Positions 47,919 to 58,786 of a stretch of DNA of 64,000 nt are shown here, in pieces. The stretch covers positions 124,001-188,000 of the forward strand of contig JADJPH010000007.1 in assembly GCA_016713335.1 (NCBI GenBank), in the 5' to 3' direction. Positions within the stretch are counted from its first letter, which is position 1. Each line of letters opens with the position of its first letter. Below the pieces are notes generated by a model. It did no database searches, was not told where the DNA came from, and saw only the letters and a list, made by a program, of their open reading frames with translations. The position numbers and the translations under genes were made by a program. This stretch comes from Candidatus Fredericiella danica (GTDB lineage Bacteria > Chloroflexota > Anaerolineae > Caldilineales > Caldilineaceae).

Positions 47919-49289
47919 GCCTACCCCACCATCACCACCACCAGGACACCCATCGCCGATGCCAGACCGGCATAGGTCGCCTGGCAGGTCCAACGCGCAG
48001 CGCGATTCTGATAGGCTGACTCGCCCGCCTGGCTCAGTGTGAATGAGCCATGTGGCCAACGCTACGCTGGCCAGCGCGCCTCACTGTGCCCAACAACGCC
48101 CCCCGGCGACTGGTGAAAAGTAGGGGGAATGCCAAGCACCTGGAGAACAAAGAGGGGGATGCAGACCAATGCAAAGCCGGTCAGAATACTTTGCACCAGC
48201 GCCTCGCGTTGTGATTTTCCCTTGCTCAGACTGGGAAAACGCGAGACGCCGATCATCGCCAACTGCGCCGCAAAGGTGAGCATATAGGGGTAGAAGAAGA
48301 GTGGCTGCTGCAGCGCGGCGCCAACACGAGCCAAAACAACCCTGCGGCGCCGACACTGAGCACGACCGGTACCGTGTGTGGACGCCGGCGGGAGCGGGCG
48401 TCGGGTGGCGCCAGCCGGGTGTAGGTGACAAAGAGAATGGCGGGCGGCAGCATCCAGATCAGCCACCCAGCGTCCAACAGAGATAGCCGTAGATCGCCGT
48501 GGCAAGAATGGCGCTATCATTGAGGGTCGTGCGTTTCCGCCAGAAGATGACGAACGCAATCAACCCAAGGGTGAGGAGCAACTGCGCCCCCAGTAGTTCA
48601 ACCGGCATCTTGAGAAATGCCCGCAGCGCCAGAAAGCTCAAGACCGGAATCAGGAAGTTGTCGATGCCCCACCAGGCGATCGCGTCCAACAGCATCGACA
48701 CGAGCGCCATCAAGAGCGCAATCAACAGCACTTCGACGCGTCCGGTCAGGCTGAAGAGCAGGAGTGGTGTCAGTGTCGCGAGGAATGCCACCTGGAAAAA
48801 CGCGAGTGAACCTTCCAGTGTCTTTGCCCCTTCGTCGGTCGTGTAGCGGCGCACCCCGTAAAAGACACCGATCAGCGCTGCACTGGCATCCGCAAACGTA
48901 AGGATCAGCAGCGGGATACTGTAGAGCAGTTTATCACCTGCGGACCAGACGAAGAGCAGACCCGCCGTAATCGGGAAGAGCACCTCGCCCAGCGTCTTGC
49001 GCAGGACGGCGCCGGTCGCCTGGCCAACCCCATCACGCAGCGCCCGCACTGATTTCAACAGGACCATCGCGGCCGAGGCAAGCACCGTCAACAGGATGAC
49101 CGGCCAGACCTCGGAAAAGAGCCACGGAATGGAAAGCGCGATCAGCCCGGCGCCGATGTGCACCAATTTGCGCGCAATCTCAGGGTGGAGATTGCGACGA
49201 CGCTGAAGAACTGCAACACCCGCAATGAGCCCGGCAACCGCGCCGCCAAGGAGGGCCACCAACAGCAGGTTCTGCACAAATGTGTTCAT
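47919..49289 (-). CDS. Phytol/dolichol-kinase-like membrane enzyme, frame-broken
   Basis: Start MNTFVQNLLLVALLGG at 49289. The kinase core is intact to about residue 270: RKLVHIGAGLIAL (about 40-52), ATGAVLRKTLGEVLFPITAG and the hallmark LTFADASAALIG followed by KTLEGSLAFFQVA. This is the CTP-dependent polyprenol/phytol kinase (VTE5/SEC59) pattern. More hydrophobic segments lie downstream after breaks near 48480, 48330 and 48070, and the likely stop is at 47919. It should phosphorylate an isoprenoid alcohol. It overlaps the DUF3419 stop by four bases, so the two are translationally coupled. Confidence 0.75.
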
Positions 49290-50382
49290 TGAACCACCTC
49301 CACGACAAAATCGCTGTAGAAGAAGGCTTTGTCCTGCGCAAACAATTCCGCACCAAGCATATCGAGTGGCTGAAGGCGATCCGCCAGGTGCACAGGTCGC
49401 CGTCGCGGCGCAAATAGATTCCAGTAGGCAAGCCGTGCGCCTGGGCGTGCTGCATTGCAGATCGTTTCCAGCAAGCCGGCATAGTTCTCATCCGACATGT
49501 ATTCGAAGATGTCACTCAGGTTGAAGCAGTCAAAGGTGTGTGGGTCACAAGTACTCAGGTATTCTTCAACCGATGCACAGTGCCACTCCAGCCGGTCCAG
49601 ATTGGCGCGAATCGTCTGAAAGTTTTCCGGGCGCAATGCATAGGGAGCGCGTCGCCATATTCGCCACGCAAGATCCACTGTAGATAGGGGTTCACTGCAG
49701 GATCCAGATCGACCATGGCGTGGCGCGTGCGCTCAAGCAGATGACCGGCGGTATCACCATCTGCATAGGCGAAGAAACTCGGGTCACGCCCCATTCGGCC
49801 CATCACCGCCTGAGAGAAGAACAGACGAAAGAGCCCGCGCCATCGCCAGTTATCCCAGCGCCGTGTATAAAAGTCGCGGCGCTCGTCCAGTGAACGGGGT
49901 TGCTCCAACTGCGCTAGCGTCGTGGGCGACTGCACCAGCGGCAGGATCCACTGGCCAAACAGGCCAAGATAGCGTTCGAACTTGCCTATCGCCCCAAAGC
50001 CATGTTCGATCGCAGGAGCCTGCGCATCCCAGAAACTTTGTGTTGAGGCTTGCAGTAATGGCCGGCAGCGTTCGTAAAGGCTGGCCCGGCGTTGGCTGGG
50101 CCGGGCGCCGAGCAATTCAAGCAGTTGGTCGTGTTCCAGTACACGATAGGCGGCGACGCGCAGTTCGAGACAGGCCAATTGCGCTGGGCTAAGGTCGAGC
50201 GCAACGACGCGCGCCGGACCCTTGCTGAGCAGCGCCAGGGCATTGTCACCGGCCGATGCGATGGAAAGGCAGGTGTGCTGTGGCTGCACGTCGAGCGCCG
50301 CCAGCAGAATGTCCGCGTCCTCCCAACATTGGGCGTAGCGCACGATGGAGAAATCGGCCTTGCCGTCCACTTCGCTCTTCAT
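49286..50382 (-). CDS. DUF3419/BtaA-like aminocarboxypropyl transferase, one frame break
   Basis: About 365 aa from ATG 50382. The N-terminus is IVRYAQCWEDADILLAAL, and the SAM site is CLSIASAGDNALALL with VVALDLSPAQLACLELR, both typical of BtaA/DUF3419. The C-terminal part reads SVEEYLST and FDCFNLSDIFEYMSDENYA. The frame breaks near 49650. BtaA moves the 3-amino-3-carboxypropyl group of SAM to diacylglycerol in betaine-lipid synthesis. Whether this relative uses a glycerolipid or an isoprenoid is unknown. It is coupled by four-base overlaps on both sides. Confidence 0.82.
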
Positions 50383-53095
50383 GCAGGCGCCCCTGTGCTC
50401 TCCAGATCGCTGTTTCGCTGCACAAGACCACTGCCACCATCGATTTCGACCCAGTCGCCATCACGAAGCCAGGACGTAGCGCCCGCCATCCCCACGACGG
50501 TCGGGATACCCAACTCGCGGGCAACAATGGCGGCATGCGAGAGCAGGCTGCCGCGCTCTACGACAAGACCGGCGGCGGCAGGCAGGATCAAGATCCAACT
50601 CGGGTCGGTGTGGGGGGCCACAATGATCTCGCCCGGCTCTAATTGGGCATGCAAGGGATTGCCAATGATGCGGACGCGCCCGCGGGCGAGGCCGGGACCA
50701 CAGCCAATCCCACGCCGCACGTCGCCTGTCTCTTCCAACGCGCCGGTTGGCGCATCATTTTGAAAGGCATTGCCCTGATTGACCATGCCACGCGTCACAA
50801 AGCGGTCAGCCGGCGGCGCCGAGTTGGCGTAACGCTCGAACTCAACCTTGCGCAATGCAACCAACCCTTTGAGGTCGACGCAGGTTGCGGTGCCTTCGAC
50901 AAAGCCGAAGATTTCGTCGATTTCAAGGTAGAAGATGTCACGCGGTGTCTGGATGGCAGCGACGGCGGCGAGCCGGTTGCCCAGCTCGACGAAGATCTGT
51001 CGCGCACGGCCAAAGACGCGTGTGCGCTGAAAACGAAGATTCTCGCGGTCACGCACACAAAGACGCGCCTGCGCCAGGATCCAATGGAAGAACCATTTTC
51101 GCCATGGCGCTCTGGAAAGCGCCTTGTCCACGCGGTTCTCCGCAGCGATACGGATTTGCGCCGCCGTCTCATTGGGCGTCGCAGCGAGTTCGCCCGCCGC
51201 AGCCAGCCGGCCGGCGGCACGCAGCAACGGCAGCGGGTCATCATGGAGCGTCAGGCTTTCGAGTTTGAGTTCACCGGCGCAGCGATCCCCAAATTTGTCG
51301 AGATAGGCGAAGAAGCGGCCTGCGAAGAGTGGCTGCTCATCAAAGGCTGCCTGAATCGCCGGTGACGCACCATAGTTCAACAACTCGACGAATGCCGGAT
51401 CCTCCGTTGCGGCCGCGGCCAACAGCCGGATCCGCTCCGCCGGCTCTGCGCTCACCATTTCCCCCTCGCCGGCGAGCAGGTCGTTCTGCAGCGAACCATC
51501 CGTGTCACCACACCACGCACCGGTGAGCCGGCGCAGCAGTCCGTAGAAGAGCATGGCAAAGAAGTCGTTGATCAGTGGTGCGTCCCATTGGGTCAACAGT
51601 TCCTGTTCAAGTCTTCGATAGTAGGCCACGAGTTCATCGGCACGCAGCAGACTCAGATCCGGGCGCCGGTCGCCAAGCGTCCGGTCAAGCCGCGCATAGA
51701 ACTCCGTCTTTCGTTTTGCGAGCGTCTGATAACTGTGGATCAGACCCGCAACGCTGCGGACCAGCCGGATGCGATCCCGGTTCCGCTCGGCGGTCGTGGC
51801 GTTGGCGAGTTCTTCCACCAGCGCCTCGGGCAGCCCTTCCTTGACGCCCATCATCTGTTCCATGAACCGGCGATTGGTGCGGAAGCCGGGCAGCATGGCC
51901 AACACCCGATACCAGTTGATCAGGTTGTAGTAGATGCGCCCCTGAATCAGCCCGATCATATGGTCGAAGACCACAGCATTGCCGGCGATGGTGGCCGCGG
52001 GCACGCCAAGCACCGTGCAGAACTGGCGATAGACCTCGGCATAGGCGCGACGGGCGAAGGTGTAGGTGAGCGGGGTCGTCACGCCACCATAACTCTCCAC
52101 AATGTTGCTGTTGTCCCATAAGATTTCAGCGCCGTCCGGGTCGGCGCGGTTCGCCAGGGTGGTGATGGGACGGCTTTGGAGTAGGTGCACCTGGCCGTTT
52201 TCGCTTGCCCACTCAATGTCCTGCGGGCGGCCTGCGTGGGCTTCGGCCCGGCGGGCCAGCGCGGCCACGGCGCGCACCTGCGCCGGTGACAGTACCGGTG
52301 AACCAATGTCAACCGGCTGGCTGAGTATGATCGCACCTTGCCGATCGACGTGGTAGACATCCGCATCTACCGCACCAGAGACAAGTTTTTCGCCCAGCCC
52401 GGGCACGGCGGCCACAACGACCATTGCCCGCCGCCCGCTTACCGGATCCGCGCTGAAGGCAACGCCGGCGCACGTTGCACGCATCATGCGCTGGACGATC
52501 ACGGCCGGCGCGGGTGGGGGAAGGCGCAAACCATGTTCCTGGCGGTAGGCATAGACGCGGGCGGTGAAACCTGATCGCCATACATCAACGATGCGTTGCA
52601 CGACGTCTGCTGCCGGTGCATTCAGAACACTCTCCAATTGGCCGGCAAAGGATTGGCCGGAAGCGTCCTCATCGAGCGCCGATGAACGGACGGCATAGAG
52701 AATCCGGTCATCGCCCAGGCGAGCCATTGCCTGCGCCAACGCCTGGTGGATCGGTTGTGTCAGTTCGATGCCGGCGAGTACCGCTTGCGCCGTTTCACTC
52801 GTGGTGGCCGCAGCAAGCGCCCGCTGTTGCGCCGGCGTGAGGCACGCCTGCAGCGCCTGTGGGTTGACCACAAACCAGGGGGGTGTCTGAAATCCGGCCG
52901 CTTGCATGGTGGCCAGGGCTGCCGCCTTGCCGCCGAGCAGCGCTGGATCCGCATCGGCATAGAGTACGATCTCGCAGTGATTGGCGGCGGCTCGGCTGTG
53001 ATCTCAACGGCCTCAGAGCGGCGATGCAATGCACCATTGGCGGGCGTTGAGCCGTTCTTGCCTGTAATGTTACCGGTCACAATCTCTTTTAGCAT
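50379..53095 (-). CDS. PEP-utilising-type phosphotransferase (rifampin-phosphotransferase-like layout)
   Basis: About 905 aa if started at ATG 53095; one base must be added near 53000, after which LYADADPALLGGKAAALA joins the main frame. N-terminal ATP-grasp domain (PPDK_N) with AVRSSALDEDASGQSFAGQ and VIVQRMMRATCAGVAFSADP. A long helical middle (about 310-770) follows. The C-terminal mobile-His domain has IVAPHTDPSWILILPAAAG and the phosphohistidine segment GSLLSHAAIVARELGIPTV. There is no C-terminal PEP/pyruvate barrel, so the layout matches rifampin phosphotransferase: ATP to AMP plus Pi, with a small molecule phosphorylated. The substrate is probably the product or an intermediate of this operon. 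Confidence 0.85.
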
Positions 53096-53157
53096 GAGTT
53101 TCTGGTTGCCTCCACTTCCAAATTCAAGCGTGATCTACGGGAAAACGAATTGAAGGG

Positions 53158-54072
53158 CTAAAACCTGCCTGTCGCCAGCGCACCGGCGATCAGACCGAGA
53201 TAGATCAGGAATGTCCATAACGCCGAGTAACGTTCAATGGCGATGCCGCGGCGATGCATTGGCGTGCGCAGGAACCGCATAGCGATGAGCAGCGCACCGG
53301 CCCAGAGAGTCCCGAGTAAGAGGGCAATCGGTAATTCCAGATTGAGAAAAGTCGCGGCGGCGGTCATGCACACTCCCGCCAGCGCCATGGCGCCGATCCA
53401 CGCGATGACGGCGCCACCACGCCCCCACAAGGCACTGTAGGTTTCTACGCCCACCTCTTCATCTGCGGGTGCACGGATCTTGCGTCCGATTTCGAAAACC
53501 ATGCCGTTGCCGTAACTTGCGGCGAGAAACCAACCCAGGCCGGGCGCAAGACCGGCGCCACTCACGAGCCACACCCACGCGGTGAGGAAGAGCAGGATGA
53601 GCGGGGTAATCACCATGTGGGAGAGCATGTAAATCAAGGGGTGCGCCTTCAGCCAACGACTCACGAAGAACTCCCGTCCCATCAGTCCCATATAGAGCCA
53701 GACCAATGCCAGCAACGGCAGCAACTGCCAACTGATCCATGAAGTCAGAATGATCTGGATTCCGGCCACGAGCAGACCGATGGCGCCCAGTTCCCGAAGC
53801 GTGACCACGCCCCGCGGCACCGGCCGATACGGGCGAAAGGCCACATCATCCGCATAGTCCTTAAATTCATCGAAGATGCGCAGTTGGAGGAACAGACCGA
53901 GCGCCACCCCGAACGCTGCGGCAAACAGGTCCAAGTGCAGACCGCGTGTGGCGCCCAGGGCCAGCGACGCGTACAGAAGGCTGGCCGCGGTCAAAACCGC
54001 AACCAGTGTGCCGTTGGCAAGGAGGGGGAAACGTTCACGCTGATAGATCCAGAGTCGATGAAACATGGTCAT
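53158..54072 (-). CDS. UbiA-family prenyltransferase
   Basis: 304 aa from the ATG at 54072 (MTMFHRLWIYQRERFPLLAN); an upstream open frame lacks support. About eight transmembrane helices. The first Asp-rich motif is QLRIFDEFKDYADD and the second lies around EIGRKIRAPADEEVGVETYS, both characteristic of Mg2+-dependent UbiA enzymes. It should transfer a prenyl group to an acceptor at the membrane. It heads the operon, 62 bases before the PEP-type gene. The family also contains archaeal-type ether-lipid synthases, but this sequence alone does not say which acceptor is used. Confidence 0.82.
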   Translation of the reverse strand: MTMFHRLWIYQRERFPLLANGTLVAVLTAASLLYASLALGATRGLHLDLFAAAFGVALGLFLQLRIFDEFKDYADDVAFRPYRPVPRGVVTLRELGAIGLLVAGIQIILTSWISWQLLPLLALVWLYMGLMGREFFVSRWLKAHPLIYMLSHMVITPLILLFLTAWVWLVSGAGLAPGLGWFLAASYGNGMVFEIGRKIRAPADEEVGVETYSALWGRGGAVIAWIGAMALAGVCMTAAATFLNLELPIALLLGTLWAGALLIAMRFLRTPMHRRGIAIERYSALWTFLIYLGLIAGALATGRF

Positions 54073-54160
54073 GCAATCCTTCTGCGCTGCCTGAATTGTG
54101 TCTGCCTTCAAGTTAGCGGTGCAGGCAGTGCAGAACAAGATGCAGATGTGTATCAATCGC

Positions 54161-54177
54161 GTACCATTGGATGGTAC
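54161..54177. promoter_or_regulatory. Inverted repeat GTACCAT-TGG-ATGGTAC
   Basis: A perfect seven-base inverted repeat in the gap between the divergent UbiA and translin genes. Its position suits an operator, but no cognate regulator is in sight. Confidence 0.45.
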
Positions 54178-54308
54178 ATTGGGCAATCAGACCCCAGATT
54201 CCACGCCGGCTACGTCCATGCCGGTCTATTTTGCTGTGCGGACGCGCGATTTTGTGATAAAGTGACGGCAACTGTTGCCAAACATCAAAGGAAAGTTGAG
54301 CTACTCGC

Positions 54309-55016
54309 GTGTCTGCAGACTTGAGCGAAATCGTCGAATCAATTCGCACCGAACTGACCACGCTGAATGAACTGCGTGACGCCACGCTTGCCCGCAGCCG
54401 GTCACTGACACGGGCCTGCGCCCACAGTATCCGTGCGATTCACCGGCATGATTGGGCGGACGCAGAAACGTTGTTAGCCCAGGCCCGTGCGGAAGCGAAG
54501 GCGATGGTTGATGCGATCGCCGCACAACCAACCCTCTATCACGCCGGCTACACCCAGGACTCGCTGAAGGAGTTGGTGGAGGCCCACCTGGTCGCGGCGG
54601 TCGTGCGCAACGTGTCCTTGCCTGCCCCGGCGGAACTCTATGTGACCGGCGCGACCTATTTGCGCGGCATGAGCGAAGCCGCCACGGAAATGCGTCGCTT
54701 CGTCCTCGACTTGATGCGGCGCGGCCAGGTGTTTGAGGCTGAGCCGTATCTGGACTTTATGGACGATGTCTACAGCCATCTGGTCACCATGGACTTCCCG
54801 GACGCGGTGACGGACGGCTTACGCCGCCATACCGACGTGCTGCGGTCGGTGCTGGAACGGACGCGTGGCGATTTGACGCTGGCGATACGTCAAGATCAGA
54901 TGCGACAGGCTTTGATGAGCTTTGAAGGCAATCTGGACAAGCACCTCGGCACCCGATTTGCGGAGAGTGCGCCGCCGTCGCTGTTGGGCGAAGACATTGG
55001 GGAAGATGCGCCATGA
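54309..55016 (+). CDS. Bacterial translin-family protein
   Basis: 235 aa from the GTG at 54309, with AGGAAAG upstream. All-helical translin pattern: LARSRSLTRACAHSIRAIHR, GYTQDSLKELVEAHLVAAVV, YLRGMSEAATEMRRFVLDLMRRG, AEPYLDFMDDVYSHLVTMDFPD and GLRRHTDVLRSVLERTRGDL. Eukaryotic translin with TRAX forms the C3PO RNase and binds RNA; bacterial relatives are little studied. It overlaps the next gene by four bases (ATGA), and so does that gene with the following one. Confidence 0.85.
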   Translation: MSADLSEIVESIRTELTTLNELRDATLARSRSLTRACAHSIRAIHRHDWADAETLLAQARAEAKAMVDAIAAQPTLYHAGYTQDSLKELVEAHLVAAVVRNVSLPAPAELYVTGATYLRGMSEAATEMRRFVLDLMRRGQVFEAEPYLDFMDDVYSHLVTMDFPDAVTDGLRRHTDVLRSVLERTRGDLTLAIRQDQMRQALMSFEGNLDKHLGTRFAESAPPSLLGEDIGEDAP

Positions 55017-55270
55017 GCCAGGATCGCTCCCTCGTGCGGGCGAGTGACATTGGCCTCTGGGTCTATTGCAACCGCGCCTGGTGGTTGGCCAAGGTTAAGG
55101 GCGTGCCGCATCGCAATCAGGCGTTGCTCGATTATGGTGTCGAGGTGCACGCTGCGCACGGTACGCAGGTCAAGCGCGCCGCGACTGCTCGCAAAGTGGG
55201 CGTAAACCTGCTGGTTATTGCCGCACTGATTGTTGTCCTTGCACTGCTTGCGCTGGTGTTTGGCCAATGA
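55013..55270 (+). CDS. Short Cas4-like N-terminal domain with membrane anchor
   Basis: 85 aa. Residues about 8-55 (VRASDIGLWVYCNRAWWLAK, LDYGVEVHAAHG) resemble the start of Cas4/RecB-type PD-(D/E)XK nucleases (S-D-I, Y-x-x-C, W, G-x-x-H), but the catalytic D-ExK core is absent. A transmembrane helix (about 64-83) closes the protein. It may be a structural or binding module. It sits between the translin and TPR genes with four-base overlaps on both sides. Confidence 0.6.
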   Translation: MSQDRSLVRASDIGLWVYCNRAWWLAKVKGVPHRNQALLDYGVEVHAAHGTQVKRAATARKVGVNLLVIAALIVVLALLALVFGQ

Positions 55271-57224
55271 CGGTGGATCAGGTCGTTTCTCCCGCCATGG
55301 ATTTGCCGGCGACACACCCTTCGCCTGACCTGGCTCAGCGTGCAATCCGCGCCCTTGAGATGGCACGCAGCGCCCCTGGCGCCGATCGGATTGTCATTGA
55401 AGAGCGTGCAGTCTATCGTCCCGAATCATGGTTGATCCAGCGCTCCTGGGAGGTGCTGGCGGAAGCGGGCGAAGCCCAACCTGCGCTTGAGGTGGCGCGG
55501 CTGGCCAGCAGCCGGCAGCCGGCAGCTGTGATCCAATGTCTCTACCGGCTCTCCCGCAAGATCGATCAGCACTGGGGGCTTGGTGCCACAGTGGCTCGTG
55601 AACTGGCTGGCATGCAGGCCGCGCTCCTCCGCGGGTCGCTAAACCGTGAATCTTCGCGGCACGCGGAGCAACTGCTCTTTGCCGCCGCGACTGCCGCAAA
55701 TCTCGACGAACGATCCCAGGCTTTCATCTTTCTGGAGCGGCTCGATCAATTGCCCCAGCCGTGGGATCGCATCATGGTGCAGCCGGACCAACGGTCGATG
55801 CTGGCCAACGCCGTGTTGCGGATCGGACCTCACCCGCTCACCGTCGCGCTGATGACCCACGCCTTGCGGCGCTTTGGCGATGCGGGCGCCCATTTTGTGC
55901 TGGATGTCACCACGGGCGCGTCAGAACGGCTCCGGCGCGGCCAACCGTCCGCGAAAATGACGCGCTTCATGAAGCTGGGCGTGTCCGTCTTTAGAAACGC
56001 GTCGCTCACGAGTTTACATAGCCGGCGGCTGACTGCGACCGTCCTGGGGCAGGCCGGACTGGTAGACGAAGTGCTGGAGCAATTGACCACCATTGCCAAC
56101 GTGCAGGCGGCGCGCCGGGACAGTGGGTTGGCGCTGCGCGCGGGTGACAAGGATCTGTTGCGGCAGGTGAAGCGCCCTTCAGCAAACGCCGATATCGATT
56201 TTCAGGTATACACACTGCGTGAAGCGATTCGTGGGATGGCGCCCCGCCAACTGACACGCGAACAGCGGATCCAACTTGCGGACCAACTTGCCCTCCTGGG
56301 GTCACAGAGTGACGGCTGGACCGCGGCAGGCGCTGCGACGACGCTGGTCGAATTGGGGGCGGTCAAATATGCCCAGGATGTGATCGGCAAGATCCCGGCC
56401 GGTGATCCGACGCGGTATGAAGGGATTATCTCGCTGGTGCGGGCACTGCTGATCGCGGGTGAGCCTACGCTGGCAACAGAGTATGTGCAAAAGGGACTCG
56501 TCTGGGCGCACAGTTATCCGGGACGAAACCCTGAACGGGCGCAGGTGTGGGGGCTGGCTGAGGTCTACCTGGAACGAAACCAACCTGAAGAGGCGCTGGC
56601 GCTGCTCGACCAACGCCAGGCGCCGGCCGGCTTTATACGGCGCGTACGCGGCGCCTTCAACCGCAAAATGACCGACGACGAGTTGCGTGACGACGGTCTT
56701 CGGCTGCAGGCGCGCCTGTTGGAAGATCATACACCCTCTAGTGACATCCAACGCATGGTCAAACAATTGCAGACCTGGGCGCCGCGCCTGCTGGATGGCG
56801 AAGCCCGCGTGAATTTTCTGGTGGACGACATGCTCAGACCGCTGCTGGCAAGCGGGCGCACGCGGCTGGGCTGTCGATGTTGCCTTCATTGCAGACGGCG
56901 CTTGCGACGGGCAGCGGGGAGAAACACGCCATGCGCGTGGCAACGATTGCCAATGTCATCCTCTACGAACTTGCGCCGGTGGCGCCCGAGCGGCTTGACC
57001 CCTCTACAAACGGCGCCGCGCGGCCTCTGCTGGAACCTGAAACGCGCCAGGCGCTGGAGGATTTTGTCGAGGGAGTCTGGCGGCAGGATGCGGCGCGCGG
57101 GGTTTGGCAGACCGTCCATGGCGTTGAAGGCAGTTTGCGTCTGCTTCTGGCGCTGGACGGTCCCGAATCCGTCATCTCAATTGCTAGAGCGATGGCGTCG
57201 GTGCCGGTTGAGGAGAACGTGTAG
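55267..57224 (+). CDS. Large helical-repeat protein of the translin operon, one frame break
   Basis: About 650 aa. It is almost entirely alpha-helical with TPR-like repeats (LIQRSWEVLAEAGEAQPALEV, ATTLVELGAVKYAQDVIGKI, LVRALLIAGEPTLATEYVQK, LAEVYLERNQPEEALALLDQR). The frame breaks near 56870 and resumes as LSMLPSLQTALA, ending VPVEENV. No catalytic motif is visible. Coupled translation with the translin and Cas4-like genes suggests the three form one complex, the repeat protein being the scaffold. Confidence 0.7.
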
Positions 57225-57227
57225 CGC

Positions 57228-58265
57228 TCAAATCTTCCCCAATAACTCATCGGCCGCACTATACGGATTATCTTCCCGGTGCCGGATGCGTTCGACGACG
57301 TGGCCGGTCAGCCCATGCGAGGGGAGTGTGGCGAGGATGCGGCGATTCAGTTCGGCCCGAATGATGTTTTCAAGTGTATTGGCAATCCGGAGTTGTTCAC
57401 GGATGGCCATTTCCCCGGACTCCAGCAGCCAGGTGCGGTGCGCTTCGATTCGCTCGCGTAACTCAAACACCCCACTGCCCTCGGTCGCCACGGTCTTCAT
57501 GACGATCACGCGCCAGCGATTCTCTTCTTCGGCCATTTCCAGCGGCGTCTCAACGCGGATCAACTGGCCATGATGGCGGATCAGGCGCGGCCCCCCGCCC
57601 TCGATCTCTAGCATCATTTCCAGTGCGCGCAGCGTCTTGTCAACGCCGGGACGATCCGCCTTGTTGATCACCAGGACGTCAGCGATCTCCAGGATGCCGG
57701 CCTTGATGGCCTGCACTTCATCGCCGAGTCCCGGCGCTTCCACCACCAGGGTGGTGTGGGCGGTGCTGGCAATCTCGACCTCGGCCTGGCCCACGCCCAC
57801 GGTTTCAACGATGATGCGTTCGAACCCGGCCGCGTCCAGCACAGAAACCACATCTCCCGTGGTCTTGCTCAAGCCGCCCAGACTGCCGCGCGTGGCCATG
57901 CTCCGCACGAACACGCCGGGATCGCCCGCCAGCGCCCGCATCCGGACGCGATCCCCCAATAGTGCGCCGCCTGTGAAGGGGCTGGTGGGATCGATCGCCA
58001 CGACGGCGACGGTCAGCCCGGCCTGGCGATAGCTCTGCGCCAGGGTCGTGACCAGCGTTGACTTGCCTGTGCCAGGGGCGCCGGTGACGCCAATGATGTG
58101 GGCGCGCCCCGTGTGGGGGTAGAGCGAGCCCAAAATCTGATGGGCGTCAGCTTCCTGGTTTTCGACGCGTGAAATCGTGCGCGCGAGCAACAGACGATTG
58201 CCGTCGAGCACGCCCGCGGCAAGTGAGTCTGCACTGGCGCGCACCCCTGTTTCGGGTGCGACCAT
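57228..58265 (-). CDS. meaB: MeaB, GTPase chaperone of methylmalonyl-CoA mutase
   Basis: 345 aa. G-domain motifs: P-loop GAPGTGKST (about 60-68), AIDPTSPFTGGALLGDRVRM, VETVGVGQAEVEIA (switch II) and VINKADRPGVDKTL (NKxD). MeaB guards cobalamin loading on the mutase. It starts one base after the stop of the B12-binding subunit, so the two form a tight operon. The large mutase subunit is not in the window. Confidence 0.95.
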   Translation of the reverse strand: MVAPETGVRASADSLAAGVLDGNRLLLARTISRVENQEADAHQILGSLYPHTGRAHIIGVTGAPGTGKSTLVTTLAQSYRQAGLTVAVVAIDPTSPFTGGALLGDRVRMRALAGDPGVFVRSMATRGSLGGLSKTTGDVVSVLDAAGFERIIVETVGVGQAEVEIASTAHTTLVVEAPGLGDEVQAIKAGILEIADVLVINKADRPGVDKTLRALEMMLEIEGGGPRLIRHHGQLIRVETPLEMAEEENRWRVIVMKTVATEGSGVFELRERIEAHRTWLLESGEMAIREQLRIANTLENIIRAELNRRILATLPSHGLTGHVVERIRHREDNPYSAADELLGKI

Positions 58266-58670
58266 CTATGCCGCCACCTTCACATTGCCGTTGATGAAAT
58301 CAGAAATATCCTGCGTCGAGGTGCCTGGTCCAAACACACCCTTGACGCCGGAGGTCTTGAGCTTCTCAACGTCCTCGTCCGGGATGATGCCACCGACAAG
58401 CACCAGCACGTTGTCCTGCCCCTGCGCTCGCAGCAGTTCGACGACTTTGGGGCAGAGGGTCATGTGCGCACCACTCAGGATCGACAGGCCGACGACGTCG
58501 ACGTCTTCCTGCAACGCCGCTTCGGCGATCATCTGGGGAGTTTGGCGGATGCCGGTGTAGATGACCTCAAAGCCTGCGTCGCGCAGGGAGCGGGCAACGA
58601 CCTTGGCGCCACGATCGTGACCGTCAAGACCTGGTTTTGCCACCAGCACACGGATTTTTCGTTCGCTCAT
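58266..58670 (-). CDS. Cobalamin-binding small subunit of a B12-dependent mutase
   Basis: 134 aa. The B12-binding motif is GLDGHDRGAKVVARSLRDAGF (DxHxxG, with the lower-ligand His), followed by VDVVGLSILSGAHMTL and LVLVGGIIPDEDVEKL. It corresponds to the C-terminal domain of methylmalonyl-CoA mutase or a related acyl-CoA mutase made as a separate subunit. Paired with meaB downstream. Confidence 0.93.
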   Translation of the reverse strand: MSERKIRVLVAKPGLDGHDRGAKVVARSLRDAGFEVIYTGIRQTPQMIAEAALQEDVDVVGLSILSGAHMTLCPKVVELLRAQGQDNVLVLVGGIIPDEDVEKLKTSGVKGVFGPGTSTQDISDFINGNVKVAA

Positions 58671-58786
58671 TTTGCACCTCGCATGAAAATGGAGACGTTT
58701 TGGTTAAGTGTAGCATAGACGCTAAGTAGCTGTACATACCCGGCAAGGTAGGGTCAATCCTGGCCAAGTGGCCAAGCATGAAACGG

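Noticed and set aside
52760..53095. Separate small gene at the start of the PEP-type phosphotransferase
   Set aside because: Its first 30 codons are the natural N-terminus of the large gene; the remainder is out of frame after a single indel.
55013..55270. Cas4-like protein as evidence of a CRISPR system
   Set aside because: The nuclease core is missing, no other cas genes or repeat arrays are present, and the neighbours are translin and TPR genes.
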